The notes under the pieces were generated by a model. The model was not told the origin of the DNA. It saw nothing but the letters and a program-made list of their open reading frames with translations, and searched no databases. Position numbers and translations under genes: made by a program. A stretch of 64,000 bases of DNA. Origin: Hymenochaete sp. R1. Its lineage: Eukaryota; Basidiomycota; Agaricomycetes; Hymenochaetales; Hymenochaetaceae. Position 1 is the stretch's first letter. Every line of letters starts with the position of its first letter. The stretch is taken from NCBI GenBank assembly GCA_019400425.1, contig JAFREE010000035.1, forward strand, positions 1 through 64,000, given 5' to 3'. Shown here piece after piece: positions 25,684 to 37,757 of the stretch.

Positions 25684-26204
25684 CTAGCTCGTAGGGTTCG
25701 CGTTCCTATCGGAGATGTAAGTATGAGCATACAAAGATCGTAGATATCCAATGATTGGGTGGCGCAGAATCAGATAGGAGCGAAAGACATTAGATGCATG
25801 TGTTTCAACAATATTATGTTCAGTGTGAACTATGCTTGAATTTGCTGGTTCATCCCGCAAGAAGTATAGAAGACGAATGCAGGAAAGTGAAGTAAAGTCA
25901 TAGACTCTGAAGACTCACATCTTTCGCTTCCCACCAATCTGTTGACCTGTTACATTGACAAAGCTAGGAGAACGTTAGTTAACCAGATAAAAAAGGCAGT
26001 AGCTTCCAACGTACCGTCTATTGTATAGCATTCTCTTGTACGCACGACCTTTAGGCTTCTTCTTTTTCTCTTGCTTGTCGACCTTGGGGCATTGCCCCTT
26101 GACTTTACCAGCTCGGGCGAGAGAACCATGAACTAAAGTGAAATGCGTTTCATTCAGCGTCTACTGTATAGACTGACTCGACGCATGGACGTACCTTTTC
26201 CCAT
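25684..26204 (-). CDS. RPS30: 40S ribosomal protein eS30, 64 residues, four exons
   Basis: Small basic protein of the 40S subunit. Exons: 26204-26195 (10 nt), 26132-26015, 25963-25919, 25705-25684 (22 nt). The protein begins [14 protein letters not shown] and runs through [16 protein letters not shown] and YNRRFVNVTG to GGKRKMNANPTS, the eS30 hallmark sequence. Without the last exon the frame would stop right after GGKRKM. A GTGAGT donor and a GATAG acceptor 213 nt away restore the conserved ending, so the long terminal intron is very likely real. As in other fungi there is no ubiquitin-like (FUBI) fusion. A palindromic GTCACGTGAC lies about 126 nt upstream of the start. Confidence 0.93.
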
Positions 26205-26329
26205 GTTGTGCGCTTGAGTCTTGAGAGCGTCAGAGGTCTTGTCTGTTAATTCGTACAAGCTTAAGGAGATAGAGGTAACGACACTCAGCGCTGACTAAGA
26301 AATGTACAGCAGTCAGTCAGAGTCGCTTA

Positions 26330-26339
26330 GTCACGTGAC
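26330..26339. promoter_or_regulatory. Palindromic E-box GTCACGTGAC upstream of eS30
   Basis: Perfect 10-bp palindrome with a CACGTG core, about 126 bp upstream of the eS30 ATG. CACGTG is the binding core of Cbf1/USF-type bHLH proteins in fungi. The regulatory role is inferred from position only. Confidence 0.35.
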
Positions 26340-27235
26340 ACTTTCCCACTCATATTCACACATTTCTCTTCTCTTGACTTGTACTACAATATTAAACCTT
26401 ACAACTACATTCAAAATCGTATTCCTGGGCTTAAAGACTGGGGATTTGAGATAATTAAAGTGAGATGGGATAAACACGGTAATAACGTTTCAAACACACG
26501 AGATACAGTATTGGTGGATGCTTTATCTCATAGGTGTACATGAAGTGCATCCCCGCGTAACCGAACAAAAAGATTCTTCAGTTCGTAGACACGAAGATTG
26601 TAGACGAGGGGATAGACGAAGTAGAAAAGCTCGAACCTGTCTATATACTTCGAAGCGCCTAAACACTGCTTAAAAAGCAACGAGACATCCTGGTCCTAAT
26701 CCTCGTCTTCGATTGAGCGGATGGTCCAACATGTTCATCCGTATAAATGTTCGACGTTGCTAGCACACCTTGAGGACTGGAAAAAGTATCTCTGGTACAT
26801 TAAATTAGCATCGACACCCATACTTTGAGAAAACGAAAAGAATTTTGATTCAGAATTGCAGAAGTTGAACTCATCAAGCAGTCAAGATGACTGTATGACT
26901 GTTGAGCTTGAATGTGAATTTTTATTCATCTTTTGACGGAATGGAAGTGGTTCGTGTAACAAGGAAATATTTCATTTTACACAAACTCACCTACTAGCTG
27001 CGAAATTCCATCCTCGAGCGATTGCAGACGGAGGCTTTGAAAGGCAACTAGTAACTGCTGCGAGTAGTGTATCGCTCAAAAAATCGACAAAGAGATACGA
27101 CCGCATCATATTCTGGGAAATGACTCACAGAAACAAGTTCAGTGTGGACTACCTGGGAAGAGAAAGCAAAACACAAATTACGGCAACGGTAGAGCACATT
27201 CAACGAAGTTTGTGGTTGTAAGGCGTGTGACAGCG

Positions 27236-27243
27236 TGACGTCA
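27236..27243. promoter_or_regulatory. CRE palindrome TGACGTCA upstream of the nine-finger gene
   Basis: Perfect CRE/ATF-type bZIP site about 225 bp upstream of the ATG at 27468. Function is inferred from motif and position; a chance occurrence cannot be excluded. Confidence 0.35.
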
Positions 27244-27467
27244 CCATTGGTTGTGACTTTTGTCTTTGCGGAAGATCAAATTGAGCTTCATCATCTCATC
27301 GTTGTTCCACTTTCCACTCCTCGGCCACCCCATCCACTTTTGCGAAGCAGATAAACTCGCATATCTTATTTATCCCTTTCTTATTCCCCTTTTTTCTCTT
27401 TTCCGGGACTACTGAAGGAATCGAATTGATATTCGTGCTCGCTGTGCTGGAACGAACATCCCCCGTG

Positions 27468-30400
27468 ATGAAAAACGACCTGGACGATGCTGATGCAAGT
27501 GCTGAAAGTCCACCTGTGAAGAAATTTAAAGTAGAATCAAGGTAAATCTGTGGATTGGCATCATTTTATGTAAATAAGTCTGATTTACTCATTTTTTCGA
27601 CTAGTTTCGAAGATGAAATACATTTATTATCCACTATCTCTGAAAACCGACATGACCGAAGGCGTGGTCCCAGGAAGAAGGGCAGAAGAAACAAATCGAA
27701 TACCGAAGATAGAGCACTTATCCTCTTAAAGGACCCGAGGATAAGTGCGGTAGAACCGAAACAGGTACTATGCCGGATGTGTGGGCATTGGATTCAGCTA
27801 TTCAAGCATACTGATTTCTCACCTGCTAATTGGAAAACACACTCTGAGCGATGTGAAGCGCGTACTGGGTAAGTCAGGACAAAAATCAGACTTAAAGTCT
27901 ATGTCATGTTGATTCCACAAATTGTAGTTGGAGTACGCGGGTTCAAGTAGAGCCAAGCGCCAAGTTCACTTTGACTATTCCACCTTCATCGTCCCGATCA
28001 TTACCTCAAGCAACGAATCAACCAAAGGCTGCAGAGGACAAGGTCGCTTCTCCGACAGCTACAATATCCATCGATAAACCGCTATCTATGCGTCGGTCAG
28101 AAAAATCTGCTAAACGCCGGATAAATGAATTGACGACTGACTCGCGAGCGGGATCGTTCGACGCTCATGGAGTCATGTGCAAAATGTGCGATTCATGGGT
28201 CAGACTCCATAACGTTCGGGAGTATGACCTATGGAATTGGCTTCGTCATGCAGAGAAATGTGAATTGCGACCAGGTCATTCAGACTTCACAAGCCGGACT
28301 TCTCAAAATGCAGTTGCCGGGCCGTCCAGTCATGATTACTCGCTTCGCCTCCGCCCGTCAAATTCCCAATTTTTTGAATCTGCTTCGGCAGCCACTCTGG
28401 TGAGTCTCCTTTGACAATTTATGCTACTGGAGGGTCGGCTTCTGATGAGTAAAATTAGAAGTCTTCCGAGCCTGAGAAACCGGATGGTACGGGCGCTTAT
28501 CTGACGGGCGCTCAACTCGACGCTTCTGCGGAAGTCGCCGAGCTCTCACCATTTGCTGAAGCTGATAACGAGCCTCGTGGCGCAGGGATTACGTTCGCGG
28601 AGTATGTTGCTTCTTGTTCTACGTCATTTGTCGCCCGAGTCCTGATAGCGGTTGTCCTTCAAGGTCGGACCAAAGGATCAATGCTTCTGTCAAGGCAGAA
28701 CCGACAGACAACATTTCGAGTGTTCTGGAATTAAACCAGGATTCCGTTTCTACAAAGCGAAAGAAAGGTCGTTCTGTTGAGGAAAGACGTCGAAACCTGC
28801 TGGAAGATACCCGGATCGGAGAAGTTCAACCTCATGAAGTTTGGTGCTTGATGTGCAAGAAATGGATCAAGTTATATAGGGAGGTCGAGTACATCGAATC
28901 AAACTGGTTGCGACACGCCGAAAGGTGTTCAATTCGCAATGGAAGTAAAGGGTATATTGAGTGTTTATTCTTTACGCGAATAACGATAGCTTACTCCATT
29001 CTTTTAGAACTCCTGAGACACATTCCGTGCCAGCGCAAAAGCGGCCACATACTACTTTGACCATAAATTTGGGTAGTATGCGCAAACGCAATGCTGTCGA
29101 CAGTTCGTAATTTATTTGTTTACCTATCTATGGGCATATTTCTTTTATTGATGCGTTATCAGTAGGCTCAAACACCTGTCCTCAATCTCAAGCGTCAGGC
29201 AGTCAAATTAAGCCAAAAATCACCGGTTCGTTTGCAGCGGACCCCGTGGTCACTGGTAGTGTCAAACAGGAACTCCTCGAAAAAGATTACATCTCCGCAC
29301 CGGCGGACCTTCGACCGAAAGCAATTTCATCGAAAGGCAAAGGCCCTAGTATCCGAATCAAGGACGAAAGCACTACTGAAGAACGTCTCCACGAGTTGTT
29401 ACAGGATATGCGATGCGCCGACGTTCAGCCTCAAAGTGTGATGTGCAAGATGTGTGACCGACGCGTGGGTTTGCACGCTAAGAAAGACTACTCTCTGTCA
29501 AATTGGTATAAGCATATTCGTAGCTGCCGCAAGAAGGACGGACCGTAAGTAACTTTCATGTGTTAGGTAGAGCAAGGGTTGACTTACAAACAGGCAAGAA
29601 CAATCTGCGGCAAGACTATTACAAACGTCGAGCATTTCTGATCTCAAACCGCAAAGAGGTTCATCCAAGGTCATAGTAAATTTGACATCTTCTAATGATG
29701 CTCAGCATGATGGCATGACCGGGACTTCAGATGCCGGAGCCAGTCATAATGGCCGAGGCCATTCCAATGCTGAACTACGTCGGGCACAGCTTCTAGCTGA
29801 CCCCCGGGTAGCAGCCGTCGAGCCAAACCAAATACAGTGCAAGCTTTGCCAACACTGGCTGAAGCTGAACGAAGTTATGGCGTACGCTCCTTACAATTGG
29901 CACAAGCATATCGAGCGTTGCGAAATACGAATTAAGTGCGTAACTCATGTGTCTATAACGATTGAGTCGATGTTTGACATATCCTAGTGGCCAACAATCA
30001 AGTTCCTCGGGTCCAATACTAGCTTTGAAACCCAACGCTGATAATTTCGCCATGGAAACTCCAATTGGGACGCCTATATCAGCTTCCGCGATTGGGCGTA
30101 AGAGGTTTACTTCCGCTCAGCGCCTGGAACGGCTGCAAGCTGATTCACGGATCAAAACAATCGAAAAACACCGTGCACGTTGCGGCATCTGTAACAAATG
30201 GGTTAAGCTGCAGAGCAAAACGGAATACGATCCGCATAACTGGTATGCCCATGTTAAGAAGTGCGAACCGAAAGGAAAGAGGTAGGCGCCCAAAGGAATA
30301 GTCCGCGCATCATTTACTTATAAAATCTACAGAAATCTACTGGATGGATCTTATGTGTCAGAGGACGGTGACGACGCAATGTCCGAGGACCCGAATGCTT

Positions 30401-33245
30401 TGGAAGATTTGGATCCAGAATCTTATGATGCAACTGAGGGTGGATCAAACCGCTTAATGCATCGCTTTGGATTACTTATCAATGATCCATCCACTATCTC
30501 AGTGGAACCGCATCGGGTGTTGTGTGGGATATGTAAACAATGGGTCAAGCTACGGGACGACGAGTTCTACATACCTTTAAATTGGACTAAGCACAAAGGA
30601 AGGTGCGAGAAACGGCATGGGTGAGCCTGACTATCTTTTTTTATAGCAGATATACTGACTTATTTATCCAGTTTAGTTCAGTCTGAACCCCTTTTCGTTG
30701 CTCCTTCCGTTTCGGCGACTGTTGTTAAGCAAGAGCCGGTTGAAGAGAAAGCTATACTTTCCTCTAACTCCAAGAAGACGGCGGACGAGCAGCGAGAAGC
30801 CGCTCTGCGCGCAGATCCAAGACAGGCCAGCGTAGAACCGGGCCGAGTTTTATGTGGCATGTGTAATTCTTGGATCAGGTTGAACTTGGCCAATGGTTTC
30901 TTGCCGGGGAACTGGGTTCGTCATGCGCAGCGATGCGAACGCAAGTACAAAGCGTATGCTCTCTCTTTTTCATTTCGTTTCAGTGGCGTTCTGACTCCTA
31001 GCCTCGGCGGCCCTCCCCCTTTCTCCCCAGTAGCAATGGAAATGCGCCAGCGTTGGGGCGCGAAAAACAGCCTGAATTGAGCTCAGTCGAATTTATTGAC
31101 CTCGAAGGCGAAGACATAGACATCAGTTCCTTCGGTTTCATTGAGCTTGGGAAAATAGTGTCGTCATTTGAACCGTCAATTTCTTCTACCGAGTACGCGA
31201 GGGCGAAAAAAGTTGAAGAACCGGTACCACCGATTCAAGATAAGCCACCCGCACCTACTTGGAGTATGCCAACTTTGCGAGCTCGAGCCAACTTAGTCTC
31301 ACGAGCAAACTCTCCTTCGATGAATGACAAGTCTCGAAGCCAAAGTGTTGTTGCGGCTGGTGAGGGGAAACGGGTTCATCGGAACGAATCGTCGAGGAAA
31401 GATGAACTTGAGAAAGACTTGCGAGCAAAAGTGGTTCATCCGGACAAGATACTTTGTGCCCTATGTGAACGCTGGATCCAAATGCGAAAAGATGTTGCGT
31501 ACAGTCCCCAGAATTGGTTGAAGCACGCAGGGATATGCGAGAAGCGACACGGGTGAGATCTTCTCATGTCAAAAGCTTGAACATGTACTGAATTGCCCCT
31601 CAGTTTCGTGCAGCGTTTCGCTCTCGACAACAATCCCGCAGCCATCGAGCCAACAGAGAAATCGGATAGTGAATCTGACGCGGCGGAAGATGACTTCGTG
31701 CCTTATAATGCAAGGGCTTTCAACAAAGAGGCAACGATGCCTGGCTCACCACCTCCATCCTTGAAGCTAGTTGACTGGGGCACGGTATTTCTGCCAGCGG
31801 AAGTTAGCGATGACGACACGGAAGTTGAGGATGAAGATACGGAGGTAGAAATTGCAGCCATTGATACGCTATCAGAAGCTCTGAATGACGTTAAGGAAAT
31901 GGACTCGTGCAACGCAACAGTGATCACTGCTGGGAGCAACGACGCACCAGATCCCAAGCGAGCGGCTACACCTTTAGCAAACCCTGCTGTTACAAATCTT
32001 CGAGTCCAATTAACATCTATGGCACAGCTCCGATCTGTCCCCGAGAGTAAACCATCAACACCTCCCCAGCTTACACCCTACTCCGCCGCCCCGTTATCTA
32101 TTTTCAATATGATACCGACAACCAATGTCCAAACACCTCCTGCACCTTCTTCCACTACAAAGCCACAACTGGTTTCATGCGCAGCAAGTGCAACGCAAAA
32201 GCAGGCGCCATTTATCGTCCCCATGCAATCGACAATACTGCCCCACCTGTTGCCCCGAGCTTCCCTCGGGTCTACATCTCATGGTCAGCATCAGACAAGC
32301 CACACGCCTTCTCCATTTTTGCATTCGTCCACTCCTGCGCTTACTTCTGCTACATCGAAGCCCTCGACACCGAATGCTCTGAGTCCACCCCCGATGAGCT
32401 TGAGCGATGCCGGTGCACCTGTACCGCCGAATAGTGCTGTTTCGACGAACGTGAGGCAGCAGAATGTCAATGGCAATATTCCAAATGGCGTGTCGATGCC
32501 AACTTTAGCGACGTTTACGAACAGCATGAACCAAATGCCTTCTTCCATTATGCCCATGTCCATGTCTGCGTCGTCTTCAGTCTCATCATCCGATGCAATC
32601 AGCAGCCTCCCAAATACCGACGCTCAACCTCAACCTCAACCTCAATTTCAGTATCCCACAACGTCTGGTCCCGCCCACACCGACGCCCATGTCACCGCCC
32701 CTATCAATTTCAACACATTCTTACCGAACCAGGGTGTTTTGCAATTGATGCCCTCCTCGTACCAGATCGCCAACACCAACGGTAACCACGTAGCCGCGAT
32801 GCCATCTATGTCGCCGATGTCATACAATCCATCTACGCACATCACGCATGACATCCCCACGCAGGCTCCTGGTCAGGGCGGCCCAATGAGCATGCTCGAC
32901 CCACATGCGCAGAGCCTTGTAGGGGGCGTTCCGATGGACATCAACGTCAACATGCATCACAATATGATGAACATGAACATGGGTATGAACATGGGTATGG
33001 ACATGGAATTCAACGCGTTCAACGGGTTGCACGGTCTGGAAGGCTTCGAAGGGTTCACGGGGTTCGATAACATGAACATGGCTTTGAATGGACACGAGAA
33101 CGGTGCTTTGGAAATGGGCACGAACGGGAACTTGAACGGAGATATGAATGGGAACGGGAATGGGAATGGGGGAGGGAATCATCTGACGACGAGTGGGGAC
33201 ATGGATGCTGGGAATTTGAAGGATGCAATGCTCATCCAGACTTGA
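27468..33245 (+). CDS. Nine-finger C2HC zinc-finger protein, 1694 residues, 13 exons
   Basis: Family not recognised by name. Exons: 27468-27541, 27605-27868, 27928-28399, 28459-28601, 28664-28951, 29008-29102, 29166-29544, 29594-29935, 29988-30281, 30333-30620, 30672-30953, 31031-31552, 31604-33245. Nine copies of C-x2-C-x2-W-x-x-L...NW-x2-H-x3-C occur at residues 81-108, 197-224, 379-406, 539-566, 654-681, 751-778, 848-875, 941-968 and 1116-1143. All have exactly C-x2-C-x19-H-x3-C spacing and an invariant Asn-Trp before the His. Each is preceded by a basic stretch and a V-(E/Q)-P-type lead. The spacing resembles BED-type fingers but is not one I can assign. An acidic patch follows finger 9, then about 500 Ser/Thr/Pro- and Asn/Met/Gly-rich residues. 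Zinc and nucleic-acid binding is inference. The exon 5, 6-7 and 12 junctions have alternatives. Confidence 0.82.
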
Positions 33246-34375
33246 AGTGCAATTAAGGGAAGTATTTCATCAATAGTGAGCGCATTATTTACCTATATAG
33301 CCTTCTCGTCTTTCATGACCTTTTTCTTTTCTCTTAATATGACTTTTCTTTTTTACGAGCTGTATACTAATCCCGTGAGAGGATCGCCTCTTGGAACTCC
33401 TTTTCTTTACCTTTCACGTCGCCGTATGTTCGCCCTTTTCATCTTCCTTCTTTCTTTTCTCCCTCTCCCTTTAACCCGTATAAGTAGATCACCATAATAC
33501 GGAAAGTGACCATCAAAAGCTGGTCATGTGTCTCGTCCCGTGGTTCTTTTGAACTTTACAGCGTAACTTGTAACAGGAAATGGAAGCTGACATCGTCTCA
33601 TTCATAATGTTTTATTAGAGTATGCAAATGGAAACATTGGTAAGATTGCTTCAAAGCTTTCGATAAACTCAAAGCTTACACGACCACGCGACATTCGTTT
33701 CTCTGCATCTGAGCATCTTCTATAAAGCAACGAGCACAATGCAAATGACACATGTATGTGCTTGTTTAAAGGTTTGGATTGGGCCGAATACACGGAGGAA
33801 AAGCAAGACAAGAAGGCTTCGACTTCATGACAAGTGATTAAAAATGAGTGAGATACAATTGGTCGTGTTGGATTCTTCGACTTCGAATAACGCCCTACTC
33901 CCCTCGCAAGCGTTACGAAATCAGGCAAAACAAGAAACAAAAAAAAATGAACGAAAAGAAAAGGGGGCAAGAGACGTGACATATTCGATATTTGTTAAAC
34001 GATAAGGAGTTAAGTCATGGCGAAGGGAAGGAGGACAAAACGATTCATAGGAGCGTAAAACATGCGCGCATTTCTACCTATTAATGTAAAATGAGGTAGA
34101 AAGGTGGGGAAGTATGGAGCGATGAGGTGCGTTAGACGGACGTTGAGGTGAAAGGAGAGCAGTGGTGAAGCATGACGAGGCATCACTAGCGGGTGTATAA
34201 GATGAAGGTATCACATTTCGGAAATAGGGGATGTCATGCTTCACGCAAGGGAGGCGCGTACCTCCTCAGGAGGGAGAACAACGCCAGATATAGCCAGGAA
34301 TGAAGGAGCTTGACGACAATAGTCAAATAAAGATCACGTTCTCGCCTTTGATTGCAGCATTACTGCAATCTGAAC
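33246..34375. other. Intergenic between convergent genes, no gene seen
   Basis: About 1.1 kb between the finger-gene stop and the stop of the minus-strand basic protein. It would hold both 3' UTRs. Short frames are unconvincing. Confidence 0.5.
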
Positions 34376-35694
34376 TCAATGGAAGAGTCGCTTCGGAGGC
34401 GTCACATGTAACTGGTCGTCGTCATCGCTGTCGCTCCAGTCATTGCTGGCCCGGAGGAGAGGAGGTATCGCAGTGTCTGAGCGCCCTGCCGTTGTCTTTC
34501 CCCTGCTCTTGTTCGCGCGCGTTGGAGAAGGGGATGTAGATCGTTTGCGTGACTTTGGAAAGAGTAACTTCGGGGGGCAGGCGGGATCAGGCGAGTAATC
34601 GGGGTGAGAGACAGGAAGTAGGGAACGTTCGTGGACTTCATTGGGAAGATTGTACATCGGATTACTGAACTCAGCGCGCACTCCTCGGCTGAAAAAGTCG
34701 GGGAATGAGATGAAATATAAAAGAACAGTAGAAAATATACTCACAAAACGTAGGTGATCGTTGGCTTTTCCGCATGCGCAGTGGGAGTGCGAGGCTCTGG
34801 TGGCTCACCACAAGGCGATTCGACATCCAAAAATGGATTGTTGGGCGAGTCCCGAACAGGAGACAAGGACCGCTTCCCTTTCCTCGGAGTGCTGGGGGCG
34901 AGGGTAGGTGGTTCATCCTCAACGATCGTCTTCTCATCGGTAGTCGCTTCAATACTAGGAACAACTGGCACTTCTTCAACGACCTCTTCAACAATCGTCT
35001 GTTCCGTTTTGACCTTCCTTTTCCCAGTCTTGACCGTTCGCTTCTTGGATGGCGGGGGCGATACGGGAGCCTTGCCCTGCTGGAAATGGACGACAGGGGG
35101 TGTCGGAGAACGGATTCGTACGCTCTTCTCCGTTTTCTCAGCGAGTTCCGTACGAGGCGAAGTCTTCTTCGATTCGGCAGACCCGTCCCAGAAAGGATTC
35201 TCTGGATCGTCACTGTTGAAATTCTCGAGCAATGATTCTAATCGAGCATCGAGACTGCCAGTCCGTCGCTTCTTCGGCTGTGGCCCAAAATCCAGACGAC
35301 GACCTTTACCATCGCCCAGCGACGGTTCTTCGCCCTCCTCTGCATCCGTGTCCACTGCATCAAGTTCAGTTTCGTGTCCATCTTTTGAGCCCGACCTGGA
35401 GCCACGCGACACTGGTGGGGTTGACTTCGACTTCGACTTCAACTTTGTCCGAGTTGTCGTTCGTGTGATGGTTGTCGCGCCACTCGCACCGCCAGCAGTC
35501 ACAGTTCTCTTTCCAATGCGCTTCCTCGACTCTCGCTTGATTGTCCTAGGAGGCGTAAGGAGGAGAGCTTCGTCTGCAGAACGTTTCGTTCCTCGTTTCT
35601 GCTGATGAGTAGGTGGAGGGATTGCGGAAGCACGTCGTCCTCCGTCGCCGTTGCTTCCTCTTAGAGGGGAAGAATCGAGTAAGCCTGAAGCCAT
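34376..35694 (-). CDS. Basic, disordered nuclear-type protein, 420 residues, function unknown
   Basis: Exons 35694-34745 and 34688-34376, with a 56-nt phase-2 intron. No folded domain is recognised. The sequence is rich in Ser, Pro, Lys, Arg and Glu. Basic clusters (RESRKRIGKR, QPKKRRTG, KKRTVKTGKRKVKTE) look like nuclear localisation signals. Two similar NPF-type patches occur, DDPENPFWDGS and DSPNNPFLDVES, and there are many S/T-P sites that could be phosphorylated. The C-terminus has SDSDDDDQ and ends PPKRLF, which resembles a cyclin-docking RxL motif. Composition suggests a chromatin or cell-cycle substrate, but that is inference. The start MASGLLDSSP was chosen because upstream in-frame residues are hydrophobic and look untranslated. 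Confidence 0.7.
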
Positions 35695-36150
35695 GATGAG
35701 GATAGTAGCAGTGAAAGAAAGAGGGAAGTGAGAAGGAGAAGGAGAAGAATGGAGTGGCTGCTGAGGATATAGGGGAAAGGGGAGAAGCAGCGCGTGTGGC
35801 CTCAGCAACAAGGACAAGAATAAGAAAGTCCACCAGTTCCAGGCGCAAACGCGCGAGCCACGCCCTGTCACGGTCACGCACGTCACATACGACACAAAGT
35901 ATTTACGTAACAACGTCACGCTCAAGTCGAGTGTCTAAAGTATATTAATGCTACTCCTTGCATTAATTGACGATATGCACGATATCATCCTTATTTATTC
36001 GCTTTTTGTTTTTGTTTTACAAGAAATCAAGACATCGGCTACAGTATTACCGTGAAAAGGATATGGTTAAAGATCGACATTCAAATGGTGTACAAAGAGA
36101 AAAAAAATTGACCCAAAACAGATAAGTAAGAATATCCCTCTGACTTCCTT
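35695..36150. other. Intergenic, no gene seen
   Basis: About 450 bp between two minus-strand genes. An AT-rich stretch with TTTTTGTTTTTG occurs near 36004-36018. No coding support. Confidence 0.5.
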
Positions 36151-37265
36151 CTAGAGGAACAAATGCTCCGTGCTAAAATCTCCAAATGTGCCAGGCTCGT
36201 GCCCAATGGCTCCAGACGCGCTTCTCTCCATTGGCGGCGATGAGCTCAGACCGAAAGAATAAGGAGGTTGACTTGCGTTGCGCTTATCGAATGTCGGACG
36301 CTCGATTGAAGGAGGCATGAAGTTCATATCGGTGAACATGTCGCCAAAGCGGGAATCCGACAGCGTCGAAGAGGGCAGAGACATCGAAAGGCTTTGGGCG
36401 AGGACTTGGGTTACCTCGACCTTGGTTGCTTGCAATTCTGTCGTCGTGGGACGTTCCTGGGAATAGGTCGGAGGAGTCGATGGTACGGGAATCGAAGGAC
36501 TGTCGTCCAAATCTTCTGGGACCGGCGAGACTGAGCAACCTTGCTGTCGCTCCCCTTCGATGAGTTCCTTCAGAGTCGCACTTGGCTGATCTCCATTGTC
36601 GTCCACCCTCTCTACCCACACTTCGCTTCTACCCTTACCAGCCAGAAGTGCGTTCTTCGGCGGCACCGGGAAGTTCTTCACAATATCAATCCAGCTACTT
36701 CCCTGGTCAGCCTCATTCCCGGCTTGCTCTTCACGCTTCGTCCCTTCGATGGCCACAATACTCCGTATAGATGCCTCACGTAGCGTTATAAAATCGTCAG
36801 AATCGCGGGGTAGCTTGTGAAGGTACGAGAGGATCCGCGCGAGTGTAGCGCCGTCCATTGCTTGTCCTGGTTTCCACTTGATCGGTATCTCGTCTGCTCG
36901 AGGGTTCGAAGTGTCACCTGGATTGACGGGAACGCCTTTCTCGAGATCTGACTTTGTAGTATGTTGCGCGGATCCTTCCTCGGAAATCTGTTTGGCACCG
37001 CTGTTCTTTTGCTTTTTCGAGCAACTGAACTTGTCAGACAGGCGCAAAACCCATTGAGGAGCACGATATCCAACGGGCAATACGTTGTAGTTTCGGCGCT
37101 TGAGACCTCTAAACCCAAGGATGAGAAATGTCAAAGATCCAACACCGAGTATAACGTCGATAAGAATAACAATGGCTGTCGTTCAATACCATCAGTGAAC
37201 ATAAGTTGCACAAGATTTATGCGACACTCACCATCCTGAATATGGCTCGAGGAATGTTCTGCCAT
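36151..37265 (-). CDS. One-pass membrane protein of unknown function, 352 residues
   Basis: Exons 37265-37232 and 37175-36151, with a 56-nt phase-1 intron. A single hydrophobic segment lies near the N-terminus (about residues 12-34, with VILIDVILGVGSLTFLILGF), followed by a basic LKRRN stretch. That pattern predicts a signal anchor with a large cytosolic C-terminus. A possibly ordered block around 110-200 contains IKWKPGQAMDGATLARIL, FITLREASIRSI and SSWIDIVKNFPVPP. The last 150 residues are Ser/Pro/Thr-rich. No family was recognised. It shares a 492-bp divergent promoter with the eIF4E gene, and that region contains a GAC repeat near 37690-37712. Confidence 0.7.
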
Positions 37266-37757
37266 GATTTACACAAATGGTAGGGCAGTGAGGAAAGGGC
37301 TAAAGGCTTGTATCCACATGAAAGGCTAGATGTTTCCTCTTCTGACTCGGAGGCTGACATTGTGCAGAGTCACCGGCATGCTTAGAGGGCCAAAACAGAC
37401 CGGAAGCAAATTCAGGTTTTGGCGGGAGAAGGTAACCAGGTAGGCCCAGTATGTCCTTTCTGTGTCTTCTGAGCATCCATCATATAAGCCGTGGTACGAG
37501 GCTGAAAGGCGTCTGATTATATCTATCTCGAATGCCGTGGTCACGGTAGAGGACAAAAGAAAGGCAAAAAGAAGAAGAATGAATGTTGAGCGTGTGTGAG
37601 AGAAAGGCCCCGTGATAATAACCGAAATCCACGCGTGAGCAAGCTGTGAAGCGCGCATATCATCGTCGCCCTTGTCACCGACATCCACGACGGCGACGAC
37701 GACGACGACGACGCGCTCACATCGACAGCGAAATCGCAGGTATATAATTCGAGCACA
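37266..37757. other. Divergent promoter, membrane protein / eIF4E
   Basis: The 492 bp between the two starts. It holds a (GAC)n tract at about 37690-37712 near the eIF4E start. No gene is supported. Confidence 0.5.

Larger units (their letters stand above)
26205..27467. other. Divergent promoter region between eS30 and the nine-finger gene
   Basis: About 1.26 kb with no supported gene. It carries the CACGTG palindrome at 26330-26339 on the eS30 side and a perfect CRE palindrome at 27236-27243 on the finger-gene side. Both transcripts start away from it. Confidence 0.5.

Noticed and set aside
34754..35605. 283-codon plus-strand frame
   Set aside because: Antisense shadow of the 420-residue basic protein; Gly/Val/Ser/Arg composition with no domain.
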